From Thamnaconus septentrionalis (taxonomy: Eukaryota > Chordata > Actinopteri > Tetraodontiformes > Monacanthidae), in assembly GCA_009823395.1 (NCBI GenBank), contig CM020502.1, positions 15,641,444 to 15,705,443 on the forward strand: DNA of 64,000 nt, written 5' to 3'. The notes under the pieces are model-generated. The model made no database searches. It was not told the origin of the DNA and saw only the letters and a list, made by a program, of their open reading frames with translations. The position numbers were made by a program, and so were the translations under genes. Positions 29,471 through 41,610 of this stretch are shown here, in pieces; within the stretch, counting starts at the first letter, position 1, and each line of letters begins with the position of its first letter.

Positions 29471-29549
29471 ACCTCAGAAAACGGGAGTGAATAAATGAGT
29501 CACGACCACTATCACCACAACACTGCCACATCAATAACCGTGGAGCAAG
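28876..29549. promoter_or_regulatory. Shared head-to-head promoter region, epsin-like / NECAP
   Basis: On the - strand an untranslated epsin-like leader exon ends at 28876 with a good donor (CAAAG/GTTAGTG); its start is near 28940. On the + strand NECAP begins at 29550, in AAGATGGCGGC, which also matches the YY1 initiator-type motif common at housekeeping genes. The roughly 600 bp between holds a (CT)n(CA)n tract and AT-rich DNA. A second CpG-bearing stretch at 28560-28720 with ATATGGC could be an alternative epsin promoter. Confidence 0.5.
29383..29472. repeat. (TC)n(AC)n microsatellite
   Basis: 64 bp of TC followed by 26 bp of AC, located in the head-to-head intergenic region about 80 bp upstream of the NECAP start codon. 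Confidence 0.97.
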
Positions 29550-30554
29550 ATGGCGGCTGAAGGAGAGTACGAGTCAATTCTGTGCGTGAAGCCCGATGTC
29601 AACGTCTATCGCATCCCCCCCAGAGCCTCGAACCGCTCGTACAGGTAAGGAGGAGAAAAGCCGTGAACCTCGATACTGACGATACTCTCGAATGTTGTTG
29701 TAAATGTCGTGTTTTACGTGTCGTCGACTGAGGGCGAAGCGCTGTCTCCGCCAGCGCCTTCAGTTTGGTCACCAGTCAGAGGATCGACACCGGTTTGAAC
29801 GTTTGTACTGTAATATTTTGATGGAAAATGCGTATCGCTAGTGGCTCGTAAAGCTACACGCTGGCTTAGTCGGCTGTTTTGTCGCTGTGAAGAGCACTTG
29901 AGCGCTGTCAGAGATGGTGACAGTTGAATTAGTCACCGGGTCGATATCCGGGCGGGTTGCCAGGTTGGTCTCACTCTCTGTGACAGGCAGCTAGTGTCTG
30001 TCTGTGTGTTTGTGTCCTCTTTACAGACGAATAAAGTGGAAAATGCAGCGTTTTACTCGATATCGTTTCGAGAGATTCAACTTTGGGGTTTGTACCCAAT
30101 GTGGTTTAGAGGGGTGTAAACACGGTCGGGAAGTGGAGCGCGGTTTAAATTAGTTACTCGAAAAATCAATAATATTTCCATTAAGAACTCCCCTAATGCC
30201 ACCAGCGGCTATTACGACTTTTAAAAGACGTTTTACTGATAAAAGGTATTGTTTTATGTGTAGTTATAGATTCCCAAAATTACCTCTCATTCAATTACAA
30301 GACTTTAAAACACTCAAGGAGTGACTCGAGGAGATTGAAGGATCTTGTGCAATTCATCCGTCCATCACCCTTTCAAGTACAGTAATGAAGTACAAACACT
30401 TTGTTGCTGTACTTGAGTATATGTTCTTTTTTTCTTTTTTTTTTTTTTTTTTTAAGTTTCTGTACTTGAGTATTTCCTTTTCTGACGACTTTTACTTTGG
30501 ACATGCTCATTACTTCAGTGGTTGAAAGATACAAATTCTGTTCAAAATAATTCA

Positions 30555-30611
<57 letters not shown>

Positions 30612-33600
30612 TATTGATTATAGTGGTTATTGGTTGATGTGGAGCTACTTGAACTGTGCTGTTGAGTAATTAAATATAAAAGTGGACAATATTCTTGAGG
30701 GAGGTTATTTTGAGAGAATCTAAATTTGGTTATTTTGATCAAAAGTCAGTCATAGTTCTGACTGGTCAGAATTATCACTGATAACAGTTGAGTTGTGCTA
30801 TTGAATTGAGAGTGCCAAAGCTGTTCAGTTCAGTCTGTCACATATTTTTAATTTTTGCAAAATTATCAAAAAATGAATTGTTCTATTGTTCTGTTGTTTC
30901 AGAACCTGTACAGTCAGAAAATAAGTTGAATTGGTACTTTCACTTACCAGAGGTGTTTTTTTGTTTGTTTTTTTTTTTTTTACAGTATCAGAACTGTTAG
31001 TTCCATACAGAATGTGAATACTTTTGCTACTTGCTACCATCATGTACCCCAGAATTTGCCTGGTTAGCATCCATCTCCAGAAGCAAAGATCAGCAGAGCA
31101 AAGCGGCAGTTGCTCTGAGTTTTGTTTTGCAAATACAGAATTTGCTGCACTGTTTTAATTAACAGCTCACACTGTGAGAGTGTTCATCTCTCACTTGGCC
31201 AATCAATAGCCACACGCAGTCCCTCGCTGAATACATTTGCATGGAAATGCTGAAAGGGTAATCGAAGACATTTAGTTTTACCTGGTAATTTACTGTCACT
31301 TGTTGATTGAAATTGTATCGTTCTTGTGAAAACACAGTAGTAACACCGCAGTTAATGTCCATACTTATTTTTGTGATTTCACACCATTGTGTGAGTTTAG
31401 TTTCAGTGTATCGCACAACTGATTTTTTTTCTTTCTTTTTTTTTAATACAGGGCAGCGGACTGGAAACTTGACGCTCCAGATTGGTCCGGTCGAATGAGG
31501 ATCACAGCCAAGGGGAAAGTGGCCTTCATCAAACTGGAGGACAAGGTTTCAGGTTGGAGTTTTTCTGTGAACAACTAAAACATGGACGACGCGGTGGAAC
31601 AGTGGTTAACGCTGCCACCTCACAGCAAGAAGGTTGTGGGTTTGATTCCTGGGCCTGGCACCTTTCTGTGTGGAGTTTACATGTTCTCCCTGTGTATGCA
31701 TGATTTCTCTCCAGGTTCTTCAGCTTCCTGCCACAGTCCAAAAACATGCATTTGAGGCTAAATTGGAAATTCTATATTGTCCGTAGGTGTGTGGGGATAC
31801 GTCTGGAAAACCACCTCATGAGAGCGTCAAAACCCTTTAGCCATATTTGACAGGTTTTTCATGGGTTTCCAAGTTTTAGTGTTTAGGTGACCAGTTTTTT
31901 TTTATTGCGATATTTATTATAAATATCGCAATAAAATATTGCGATATTTTGCTCAATTCTAGGGGTAATGGAAACACAGCTTATGTGACCCTGCGATGAA
32001 CTGGCAAATTGTCCAGGGTGTCACCCTGCCTTTGCACGATGACAGCTGGGAGAGCATCGAGCAGACCCCCGTGTCCATGAGATCAGGAAGAAGCGGGTAT
32101 TGAAAATGGATGGATGGATGGAACTATAACACGTGGGACTCTTGCAGCCTCAGATCGACCAACGTCCCCTAGTGCAGAAGTTGCTGAAAGCTCATCCTAG
32201 GTTCAGATTGACTGACCAATTTCTTTCTTTTATTGTTTTTCGCACTCACACCTTCCCATTGTCCCATGTGGACCTGCAGGAGAGCTGTTCGCCCAGGCGC
32301 CGGTGAAAGAGTACCCCGGCATCACCGTGGAAACGGTCAGTGACTCCAGCCGATATTTCGTCCTGCGGATACAAGACGATGGCGGTGAGTAAGTGGTTCC
32401 GTGCCACGACGATGAACTCTGTGTTCGTTTAAAGCATAGGTGTCAAACTCGCCAAATTTGGCCCGCAGTGTAATTATATTATATTGAAAATGACTACTAG
32501 AGCTGGACTGCTGGTATTGTACAGCACCTGTCCTGCTAATGCAGGGTAAAATGCTGTGACTTGCATATTGAAACCCTGTGAAGTGGATTGTATCCATTAT
32601 TTCAGAAACAAACTCAATTTGAAAAATGTAATATTTTAGGCTCAGCTGGCTTCAGCCTTTTCCCACTGTTTTGTTGAATGTTTCACAATTCATTCAGCCT
32701 TTCTTGATCAACACACTTTTTTTTTTACAAAGAACCTCAACCTGACTTTTGTTCTTGGCAGTGGCTGTAATCATCTTGTCCGCAGGTCGGAGTGCTTTCA
32801 TCGGCGTCGGCTTCGGGGACAGGGGGGACGCGTTTGATTTCAACGTGGCTCTGCAAGACCATTTTAAGTAAGTGGTGATGTGAAGTGAAGTGAAGTGAAG
32901 TGAAGTGAAGTGAAGTGAAGTGAAGTGGTGGATGTAGAAAAAGAAGCTGCTGTCCTTGACATGTGCAGTACTATTTTGGTAAACTGCTGAGATATCTCGT
33001 TTATTTGCGTGTCTGTGAGATTGTGTGTCTCCTTCATTCTGCAGATGGGTGAAGAAGGAGGATGAAATCAGTAAAAGTGGCCACGTCGGGGATTCAGGCC
33101 CAAAACTGGACTTGGGCTTTAAAGAGGGACAGACCATTACGCTGAACATAGGGGTAAAATAGTTTAAAAAAAAAAATAAATAAATAAAAAAATCATTCTT
33201 ACAGTCAAGTTAATATTACACAACCAGTCAAACGTTTGGACACAACCCATGAATTTAGTGTATTTTCTTTTATTCTCATGACTATTGACATTGCAGTTTC
33301 TCACTGAAGGCATCTCGTTTTTTGGGTTTTTTTCTGCATCCAGCAAGGCAAGAAGAGGGATAAGCCCCGCCCTCAAGGCCCAGGTGGTCTAGGACTCCTC
33401 CCTCCACCTCCTGGGGGCAAGATCGCCCCTCCCCCTTCCACTTACACTTTGACCAACCACAACGTAGCCCATCAAACGGAATGCACGACAACAGGTATGT
33501 TGATTTCATCATAGCCAAACACTGAAGCCACTCTCTGCCGGCTGAGTTCTGTTAGTAACAAAAGAAGCATTCAGCATCTGCAGATTTTCTTTTAGCAGTG

Positions 33601-35343
33601 AGTTCTACTGTATATGGGATACCATGTGACTAAATAGAATATTAGTTGGTTGGAGTTGAGCAAACTACGGCGCAAGGGCCATATGCAGCCCGCTAAGCTT
33701 TTTAATTTGGCCTGCTGAACTTGAAGAAATTATAATAAGTCAGCAAGTCATAAAATAGCTGTATTTCATCCATTTTTTTCTGTTTTCAGAGTCATTTCAA
33801 TAAAAAGCTGAACACAGTGGAGCTTCAAAGATACTGATTTTGTTGTAATGCTTTTGTTAATTTTCAATTGACATGAAATCAACATGTTTTCTCCATATCC
33901 CATGATATATTTTTTCCTCCTATGAGGTGGCTCATCAAAACACTCCATCCATCTGCTGCTGCTCCGCTACCCCCCTCTGTCACATTTTCAAACCCATTGT
34001 GGCCCCATCAGTCAAAAAGTTTGCCCACTGCTGCTTTGGGTGCATTGTTAGCTGTGTGGGTAATAAAATGGAATCTGTATGTTTAATACAGTTTGGTTCA
34101 CTATTTTACAGTAGTTAATGTTGTGTGTGTGTGTTACATCACTGCCGCACCACAGCTGGCTGCACAGCTTTGCAGCTTATTCTGCATCTGCATTCAAATG
34201 ACTGTTTGTTTCTGTGCCTTTGCAGGTTGCTTGCTGGAGCTTGACAATGGCAACTTCAACACGGTGGTTCAGCCAAACCCCAGTTCAGATCTTTGGGGGG
34301 ACTTCTCTGCTCCTGCAAGGTTGGTAACACAATCACATCCACCCAAATACACACGCAGGAGTTGTGGCGTGACACGTTGTGAATTTTGGAAATTTAATTC
34401 AAAATGTTTCTGTGCCGATTATGATACATAAGTAGAAAATTAAAGCAAATTTATAGATACAATGAAAACTGCTTTCCTAGCCGAGCCTGTAAGTGCACTG
34501 AATAGAATAGAATCTTTATTGTCGTTGTCAAGGTTGACGACAAAATCAAGTGCCAAACATCGGTGCAGTAGAACTAAATAGACAAAAAATGGTTGAAGCC
34601 ATCTAAACTTGTTCTGGCTGTGTGTACATCTTTCAGTGATGACACATTGAATAGTGCTGAAGACACTCAAACAATCAGAATCCCTGTCAATGAAGGGGAG
34701 GAACTGCTTGAACCAGTACTGGGGGTGAAAAACTCTGAAAAATAAATATACAGTCATTGAGTGGAGTAGCAGCTCTGTGCATCATCTCTTGCCTCAAGCC
34801 TTTTAAATTGAATAAAGAATAATCAACATTTTAGTAAAGTTTAACAAACAGAATATCTATATACTATAGTTTTACTTTACTTAAACTCAAAATGAAATAT
34901 CTCAATTCAACCTCATTTGACACAAAATCAATGCAGTAAATGCTGCAGCGCTTTCATTCCCCAATCACACAGCAGTTAACATAAACTTGACCGTATCAAG
35001 AAACATTTCAGAACACCAATAAAGCAAATAGACATTCCACTGACCATTGGCGTCTTTGGACTGAATCCATGAGGACTCGTTTCTTCTTTGTTCTTTCCTT
35101 GTTTCTTTCAACTCTGCTTTCTCCTCTGAAGTTTATCAGAATGACTGAGCTTCCCACAGTGCTTCCCAGGTGGTCTCAATCAGTGATCAGGTGTCAAGCA
35201 CCTGCTACTTTGCTGCTACTGGTGCACTCTGGGAGGTGTAGTACTTACTTCTATGTCCTGAGATTCAGCTCCACCATGTCTTTTTCAGCTCTGTCCCTCC
35301 ACCATCGCGACCACAGGACACAGCAAACTGGATCCAGTTTTAA
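29550..35343 (+). CDS. necap1: NECAP1-like adaptin ear-binding coat-associated protein
   Basis: Eight exons join in frame (29550-29644, 31452-31552, 32280-32384, 32786-32867, 33045-33153, 33344-33494, 34226-34319, 35289-35343) to 263 residues. The N-terminal PH-like NECAP domain is strongly conserved ([55 protein letters not shown]). A Pro-rich linker ([10 protein letters not shown]) follows. Two AP-2 ear motifs end the protein: DLWGDF and the C-terminal NWIQF, equivalent to WVQF in mammals. NECAPs bind AP-2 and regulate clathrin-coated vesicle formation. The N-terminal domain is closer to NECAP1 than to NECAP2 as I recall them, although the 263-residue length equals human NECAP2. The start is the only ATG in the strong context AAGATGG with a matching N-terminus. 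Confidence 0.93.
30360..31050 (+). repeat. Dispersed AGTACTTTT-type repeat, copy 2, interrupted by (ATT)n
   Basis: In NECAP intron 1. Phrases TACTTGAGTATATGTTC, TGGAGCTACTTGAACTGTGCTG and TAAATATAAAAGTGGACAAT match copy 1 in order. It contains poly-T and the (ATT)n run at 30555-30612. Confidence 0.6.
30555..30612. repeat. (ATT)n microsatellite
   Basis: About 19 uninterrupted trinucleotides inside NECAP intron 1. Confidence 0.95.
31583..32122 (+). mobile_element. tRNA-headed SINE split by a palindromic MITE
   Basis: Within NECAP intron 2. The head carries Pol III-like boxes (GGTGGAACAGTGGTTAACGC and GTGGGTTTGATTCCTGG). The body runs to CCGTAGGTGTG near 31790, resumes at about 31981 (ATGTGACCCTGCGATGAACT) and ends in the tail ATGGATGGATGGATGG. 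About 185 bp between is foreign: it holds a perfect palindrome at 31904-31932 (arms ATTGCGATATTTAT) and ends GGTAATGGAAACACAGC, a pattern seen in fish MITEs. The MITE therefore inserted after the SINE. Confidence 0.7.
32877..32931. repeat. (AAGTG)n microsatellite
   Basis: About ten pentanucleotide units starting 10 bp after the NECAP exon 4 donor. Confidence 0.9.
33215..33312 (+). mobile_element. 5' fragment of the Tc1-like MITE of 55281-55619
   Basis: In NECAP intron 5. ACACAACCAGTCAAACGTTT and the segment from TTTCTTTTATTCTCATGACT to CAGTTTCTCACTGAAGGCAT match the left 95 bp of the complete copy. It stops about 30 bp before the exon 6 acceptor. Confidence 0.75.
33650..34043 (+). mobile_element. 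Non-autonomous DNA-transposon-like repeat, copy A
   Basis: In NECAP intron 6. It starts GAGCAAACTACGGCGCAAGG and ends CAGTCAAAAAGTTTGCCCAC. The ends are roughly inverted (AGCAAACT / AGTTTGCCC). An inverted relative lies at 60132-60500 and a short fragment at 56330-56372. The size of about 390 bp and dispersed distribution fit an hAT-like or similar MITE; the class is a guess. Confidence 0.6.
34495..34745 (+). repeat. Dispersed fish repeat (AATAGAATAGAATCTTTATTG type)
   Basis: In NECAP intron 7. It starts GAATAGAATAGAATCTTTAT and continues TGTCGTTGTCAAGGTTGACG. This opening is familiar from abundant teleost retroelement tails. Confidence 0.5.
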
Positions 35344-36506
35344 GCCGTCGCATCACTAGTCGTCCCACCAACGTCTGTCCGAAGCTTTGCATTGCATTGA
35401 GATTAACTGGCACGCACACACTCTCATCCCAAAGTGGAACTGTCTATCACACTGGAGGTCTTAAAACAACTTGTTACAATTATTATTTTTTTTTGTTTTC
35501 AACGACAAATCCTCATTCAAATATATATATATTTTTTGCAGCAGTTTTACAGTAATGGGTCAATCAGACAGCAAGGCAGTTTAAATGCATCTTTTTCAAT
35601 CATGCTACAAGATCTTGATGATTTAAGAAGCCTGACTGCTATTTTAGTTTGACAAGAAACAACAGGAACAACAAAGCAGGACTTTCAGCATTATTTCTAA
35701 TATTGTCACTGTGACACTATCCATTGTGTATTCACCCAAAATCACTTAAAAGGCATTATGTTGCGAGTCAGACTAACTTTGGCTGAACAAACGCTGTCTG
35801 TTAAAGCAATCATCATTCTGAACACAGTTTGAGCCGGTTCCTGTGTTTCCAAAGGGCTATTGTTCAACATCTTGAGCTCCCTTTCATGCGTCTGCAGCCA
35901 CTTGTCAGTAGATGGCCGTCTGAACAAGCATTACAAACGTTATTTTATAATATGGCCCGTGTTGTTTGTGCAACTGCTCCCCCCTCAGGCCGCAGTGAGC
36001 GCTACATCTCTTGCAAATTCACTGCTGTTTGTTGTAACCTGTGTTGATTCTTTGGGGGGAAAAGTGCAGTTAAGACTTTTTAGACCAAATTAAATGGAGA
36101 CACAGTATAAAAGGCGTATTGAAGTGCCTTTTCCAAAAGAAAAAAAGGTTGAAATATATTTTTCCTTCAAGAGCCGTATTATTAGAAGAAGGTCTTTAAT
36201 CATTTTTCTTTGGTAGATTTTGTTTGACAACAGTGGACTGGCTAAATCCACTCTGTGCTGCACTTTGTTGGATAGAGTCAAATGTTTTGCTCTAACAATC
36301 AAATATAAGCTAAAATTATGAGCACACAGACACAAGTGTGCGTGATGATGAAGTGTATTGTTGTTAATGGGACGGTAAACTCCCACTTAACAAAATGTTG
36401 AAATTGCTGAAATTATTTAAAATTCAGCCGTATTGGATAAAATTGAGTGATTTAGGGCATTTTGCTGCACCCAATGACGAGAGAGTCAAAGTTGAATTGG
36501 CTTTAG

Positions 36507-36512
36507 AATAAA
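36507..36512 (+). terminator. Possible NECAP polyadenylation signal
   Basis: AATAAA about 1.16 kb after the stop, followed by ATTGTCTTT. No closer canonical signal was noticed. Weak on its own. Confidence 0.3.
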
Positions 36513-38654
36513 ACATATTGTCTTTATCATTGAGAAAACAGAGAAAAACTGACTGAATGCTGCTCATTCTTTTTTGTGTCACAAACACATTAAACCTACT
36601 CTCTCACGTTTACTTAAGAGGAAAGATTGAGGGTGCTCTGTGGTTACTCTGAAATGTAATAATTTATTTCAAAGAACTGAGAACTTAACACAGTAAACCT
36701 GATAAAACAAGGACTGCAGAACTAGATGAGAAAATCAATTCAATTTGTAGTCCTACAGTTTAGAAAACATCACGTTCTTGTTCAGAAGTGGATGTGGGGA
36801 ATTCTACCATCACGCATATATTTTAATGAAATATTGGCGACTGCGGTTCTGTACAAGGAGGCGCGGGATGCCCATCAGTGCCTCTAAAACCGTGGAACAA
36901 ATGTATTTTTACTTGTGCCCCAATACAATTTAACAATCTTTTTCTCAATTTTATTGAGTATTTTCCATCCTACCAATGTTCTTCCTAATGCAAAGAACTC
37001 GTCTGACGGTGGTGTCCTTGCACAGCCAAACCACCACTACAGTCAAATTGAGGGAACAGCTTTCTTTTTCTTTTCTTTTCTTTCTTTCGATTGTGTTGAT
37101 CAAGTCGCTCCCAAGTCGAGGCACATAGAACAAGAGGATTGTTTACTCACTCTGATGAATGTCTGTCTGTGTGGCAGCCAATGATATGTTAATATGGTGA
37201 AATTGAAGTTGAATGATATATATATATATATATAAATAAATAAATGAGCCCTTTAAATGTACTCAAATTAACTCTTGTTTGACTGGCCATGGTGAAGCCA
37301 CAGGGCCAGTATGAACTGTGTATGTGTTGTGTTTACATTGCTGGTGTTGCTGGCTAATATATCAAAATGTCTCATATCTGTCACTCATTCCACTGTGGCT
37401 AAAAAATGGCCAGACTCACACTTTTGATTTATGACCAATTTCATGAGAAAGAGGCAATAAATCCTTTCAAAGGGCGCGTGTGTGTATTTTATTCTTTTAT
37501 TTTTGGACAATATCACAAAGGCACAAAGCGAAGGACGACAATAATCAGTTAGCAACTGCATTAACCAGACCAGTGTTTCTACCAAGTGTGAAGTGAACCG
37601 TGATTTCAGATCAATTCAGGTCAAGTTGATCTGCATGTAATTATGTGTCTCTCACAGTGAACAATAACTGATCCTAAATCCAGATTTATGGCTGGAGCCA
37701 TCAGAATGCGTTTACACTTCAAGGGAATCCAGCATGCTGATAGGCTGGCAGGATGGATGTCAGCCTATCCATCCCGTGGTCACTTGATGAGAGAACAGGT
37801 GATCTCAGATTCAGAATACGATAGCAGGGAAATATAATTAGGTCTTTCAGAAAGTGGAAAGTGCAGTTTAAAGGTGCAAAGTGACAGGTGAGCATCATTG
37901 AAAGCTTTCTTTAGCTCATCGCTGGCACCACATCACACGCTGCAGGCTGTTAAACTTTAACCTCAGGATCATAAATCTATAAAAAGGTCTGGCTATTAGT
38001 TGTGAGGGCTGCACGGCTATGATGTAACAGAAAAAGTAACTTCTACACACCCACTTACATGCGAATGCAACAACTTACTGTTGTCATCTGAAGGTCAAAA
38101 GGGGCCAGTTGGGAGCAGCAGGGTGATGAAACAGGGTCGCATGGCTGAAAAGGGAGACGGATTGTAGATCTTCAATATAAAAGTATCATAATGTGCAAAG
38201 TTTCTAAAATTGTAGGACTTCAATGTAAGGCAGAAGAATCCCAACATCACATAACTTGCTTCTAACAAGAAGATTTTCTGGCACAACTTCATCAACCTAA
38301 AAGTTGTTGCTGTCATTGTATTTTAATAATCACATGATAATGAATGGTCACTCAAATAAAGCTTTTGTGACTTCTTGCCACTACGACATCTTAATAATAA
38401 TAACAATGGACTGGATTTATATAGCACTTTTCAAGCATGTTTTAAAAACACATGCACCTCATTGGCTGCATTTGGGGAAGGGTGAGAAATTACACTGATA
38501 GGTCTGTGGCTTCTCCAGCCATCTAGTCTGTCTTTCCCCTCCCCCAGCCCCTCCTCTTCTGTGTGATTGTGGAATCAGGACCAGCTGTGTGGAGCAGGTG
38601 GCAGGAGGATCCCAGGTGGCGCTCATCAGCAATCCTCCCCAGTCTGCTTCAGCA

Positions 38655-38656
38655 TA

Positions 38657-38704
<48 letters not shown>
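38655..38704. repeat. (CTAT)n microsatellite
   Basis: Twelve tetranucleotide units. Confidence 0.95.
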
Positions 38705-38705
<1 letters not shown>

Positions 38706-39689
38706 AATCTTCTGTTGGACTTATCTGGTATTATTGGATAGATAGACGGGCCATGATTCTTCAAATCTTTGATATTTTGAGTTTTTCTGCCATTGTTGTA
38801 CGCATCCACTTACGAGTACATGGTGAGCTGATTCATGTTTTTCCTCTTCGTTAAAAAGAAAGACATGCAGTTCTTGAGCTGCCGACATTGCTATTATTGC
38901 GTTGCTTTTCATTATGATTCAGATATTTCTGTTTTAGTCCGCCTCTGTGGATTGCATCATCTCATTCAGTCCACATCTCTGACCACTTAGGTTGATTTAT
39001 CAGCCAGACTGACAGGCTGACACAGTTTCAGGGGACACTGTCGCTACATCTAATCTTAGCTGAGCTTTGCTTTCACATTCGCAAACCTACACCAGCGCAA
39101 AGATTTGTTGTGTTTAATTATTTTTAATTGCCTAGAGGATTTTATGAGAGATCAGGGATGATATCGCAGTCCGAAAATGACATGTACTCATTACGGGATG
39201 CCAGTTCCTCCTTGTTGGAGCCAAACGAGGCACCGATAAGTTTTCTGTTCTGAAGCTGCAGAGCATCAAGTTCTTTTCAGTCCACATGACACGATGATGA
39301 CAGGACTCCAAGTATGGTAATGTCTGTGAAGGCGTAGGCTGGTATTTGTTGAGGCTACGTTGGTTCGGATCCAGGTTGCCATCAGTTTAATGTTTTGCAT
39401 ACGTTAAAAATGAATTGCAGTTACATTTTCTAGGGAAACTGAAAATCACAAAGACATTGCAATTAAATATTTCAAAATACTACTGATTGTGAACACAAAT
39501 AATGTTGGTAAACCCGGTTTCTTCTCGAAGGCCAGGAGAATTTTGGCACTCAGCCAGGAGTCCAGGCCTTGGTTGAACTCTGTCTTTCCTTTAAATTAAT
39601 ATTTCAGTATCGGTTTCTTGCTGAAAGGTGCAGTACAACGTCAGAAAACAGCAGAGGATTTTAGTTTCAGCCATTGAGCCTTGCATAGT

Positions 39690-39850
39690 TAAGTATTCAC
39701 AATCTGTACTTAAGTATATGTACAGATACTTGTGTGAAAAAAAATACTCTGATAAAAGTAAAAGTACTGATTCAACTCCTTTGCTCAAGTAACCGTAAGA
39801 AAGTACATTTTCTGAAACGTACTTAAGTAAAAAGTTAATATATGTTATGT
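39690..39850 (-). repeat. Dispersed AGTACTTTT-type repeat, copy 3 (inverted)
   Basis: TACTTAAGTATATG, AAAGTACTGATTCAACTCCT and ACGTACTTAAGTAAAAAG. These are reverse-complement relatives of the phrases at 61650-61700. Confidence 0.55.
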
Positions 39851-39864
39851 TAATCTCTCTCTCC

Positions 39865-39866
<2 letters not shown>

Positions 39867-39936
<70 letters not shown>

Positions 39937-39962
39937 CATATATATATATATATATATATATA
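39867..39962. repeat. (TA)n microsatellite
   Basis: Two TA blocks separated by AATAC. Confidence 0.95.
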
Positions 39963-40219
39963 TTACATAATATATAGCAAAATGAAACAATACATTTGTT
40001 TACACTTTAAATATTAATAATCAATGTTATTTTCTACATTTTTATTTTTCTCTGTCCTGAAAAAGTACTAAACAGTGACGCTAAACCTACCCTCAAATAA
40101 TATTAATCTGAAATCATCACCCACTTTTATACTTAACTACATAACATCATAGTTCAACAACTGTGAAAAGTGAATTTGAACACAATTTGTATCTTTTAAA
40201 CAACGAGTGTGTTTTTCCA

Positions 40220-40228
40220 ATGGAGGAA

Positions 40229-40316
<88 letters not shown>
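40220..40316. repeat. (TA)n microsatellite
   Basis: Long uninterrupted TA block ending in a short CACA run. Confidence 0.95.
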
Positions 40317-40323
<7 letters not shown>

Positions 40324-41285
40324 TCACATATCCTTTACAGGACTGATGTTTGTATCATGTTGCCTTTTAAGTCTCCCGCGTGACTCTTAAGAGGTAATTC
40401 CTGCGTGAATAAACCCACTAAACTCCCAGAATTGGATCTGCGTCGGCTGAAGCTGCACTCTGCCACACTCATCGTCTTGACCTCATGACAGGAACCTCTT
40501 GCCAGCTGCTCTAGCCTCCTGTCAACTTCCTATATTTTCTCACGTTCTCACTGACGCTCTGGCTAAACATGCGCGCACGCAACGCTGTTGCACAACGCTG
40601 GCACACAACGCTGGCACAATCGGAACGCATAGCATCGGCGCAACGTATCGGGTGAAATGTCAGGAGAGAGGCCTAGATGGGAATAGTTCACGGGCCATCG
40701 ATCACTGTGGCACCACGCTCCGCGAGGCCACTTCCTAAACATGAGACAGTCATTTAGCTGCCTCATAAACAAGGTTCCTAATTCATTGCTTTTGGCTGCG
40801 TTTGGTTCAGGAATTAGTACACTCGTTGTGACAGGTGTCCTTTCTTTATCGAAAGCAAACGTGGATGTGCTGTTTTGCATTAGATGGGGAGTGACTTGTA
40901 CCTATGGCAGGGAATTCATGTGTAAAAGGTGAAAGGTTAAAGTCACTCGTAATGTGTTTTAGCTTTGAAGTTGTCAGAGAAGCATGAAGCATGAGTACCT
41001 CCGTTGGATGATTTAAGCTTGTCAGCGGACCTCATGGGCCGAGGTCAATGTCTGTATATATACGTTGGTTTTGTTCATTTACGTGCCTGCGTACGACAAA
41101 AGAAAAGTTAAAAGAAAGCGAAAATTGCTTTTGAAATGTGGGCAGGGAACAAAATAAAGAATAACACACATACATTATAGTCTGCAGTTGCATTGAGCAA
41201 TGATATGTTTGCAAATATTTGTGGTTCAGTAATGAGATCATATTCTATATATTTTCTATGCAAAAACATCTGTTGCGGAAGCGCA

Positions 41286-41610
41286 TTGTTGCTACGCTAG
41301 AAAAAAAAACAGGGCTCAGTATGAGGTTGGAATGTGAAAACGATCACGTTATTTTGTGATAATTTTCACGTTATAACATGAAACTATCACAAAATAATGT
41401 GATACTTTCACGTTTTTACGGGATCAGTTTTACGTTAGAACATGAAACTATTATGTTATTTCATAAAAGTTTCCCGTTTTTACACTGTACTTTCATGTTA
41501 TAATGTGAAACTATCACATTTTTTTGTGAAAATTTTCACTTTATAATGATAGTTTCACGTTATAACGTGGTACTGAGACCTGTTTTTTTTTTTTTAGCAT
41601 AGCAGCATTG
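41286..41610. mobile_element. Foldback MITE with TTTCACGTTATAA repeats
   Basis: Imperfect terminal inverted repeats: GCTACGCTAG-An-CAGGGCTCAGTA on the left, and TACTGAGACCTG-Tn-AGCATAGCAGC on the right. The interior, 41330-41570, is built almost wholly of short sense and antisense units of TTTCACGTTATAAC and GTGAAACTATCACA. It would fold into a multi-stem structure and has no coding capacity. Confidence 0.75.

Noticed and set aside
40499..40932. Overlapping frames on both strands in a moderately GC-rich patch
   Set aside because: No domain-like sequence or splice continuation.
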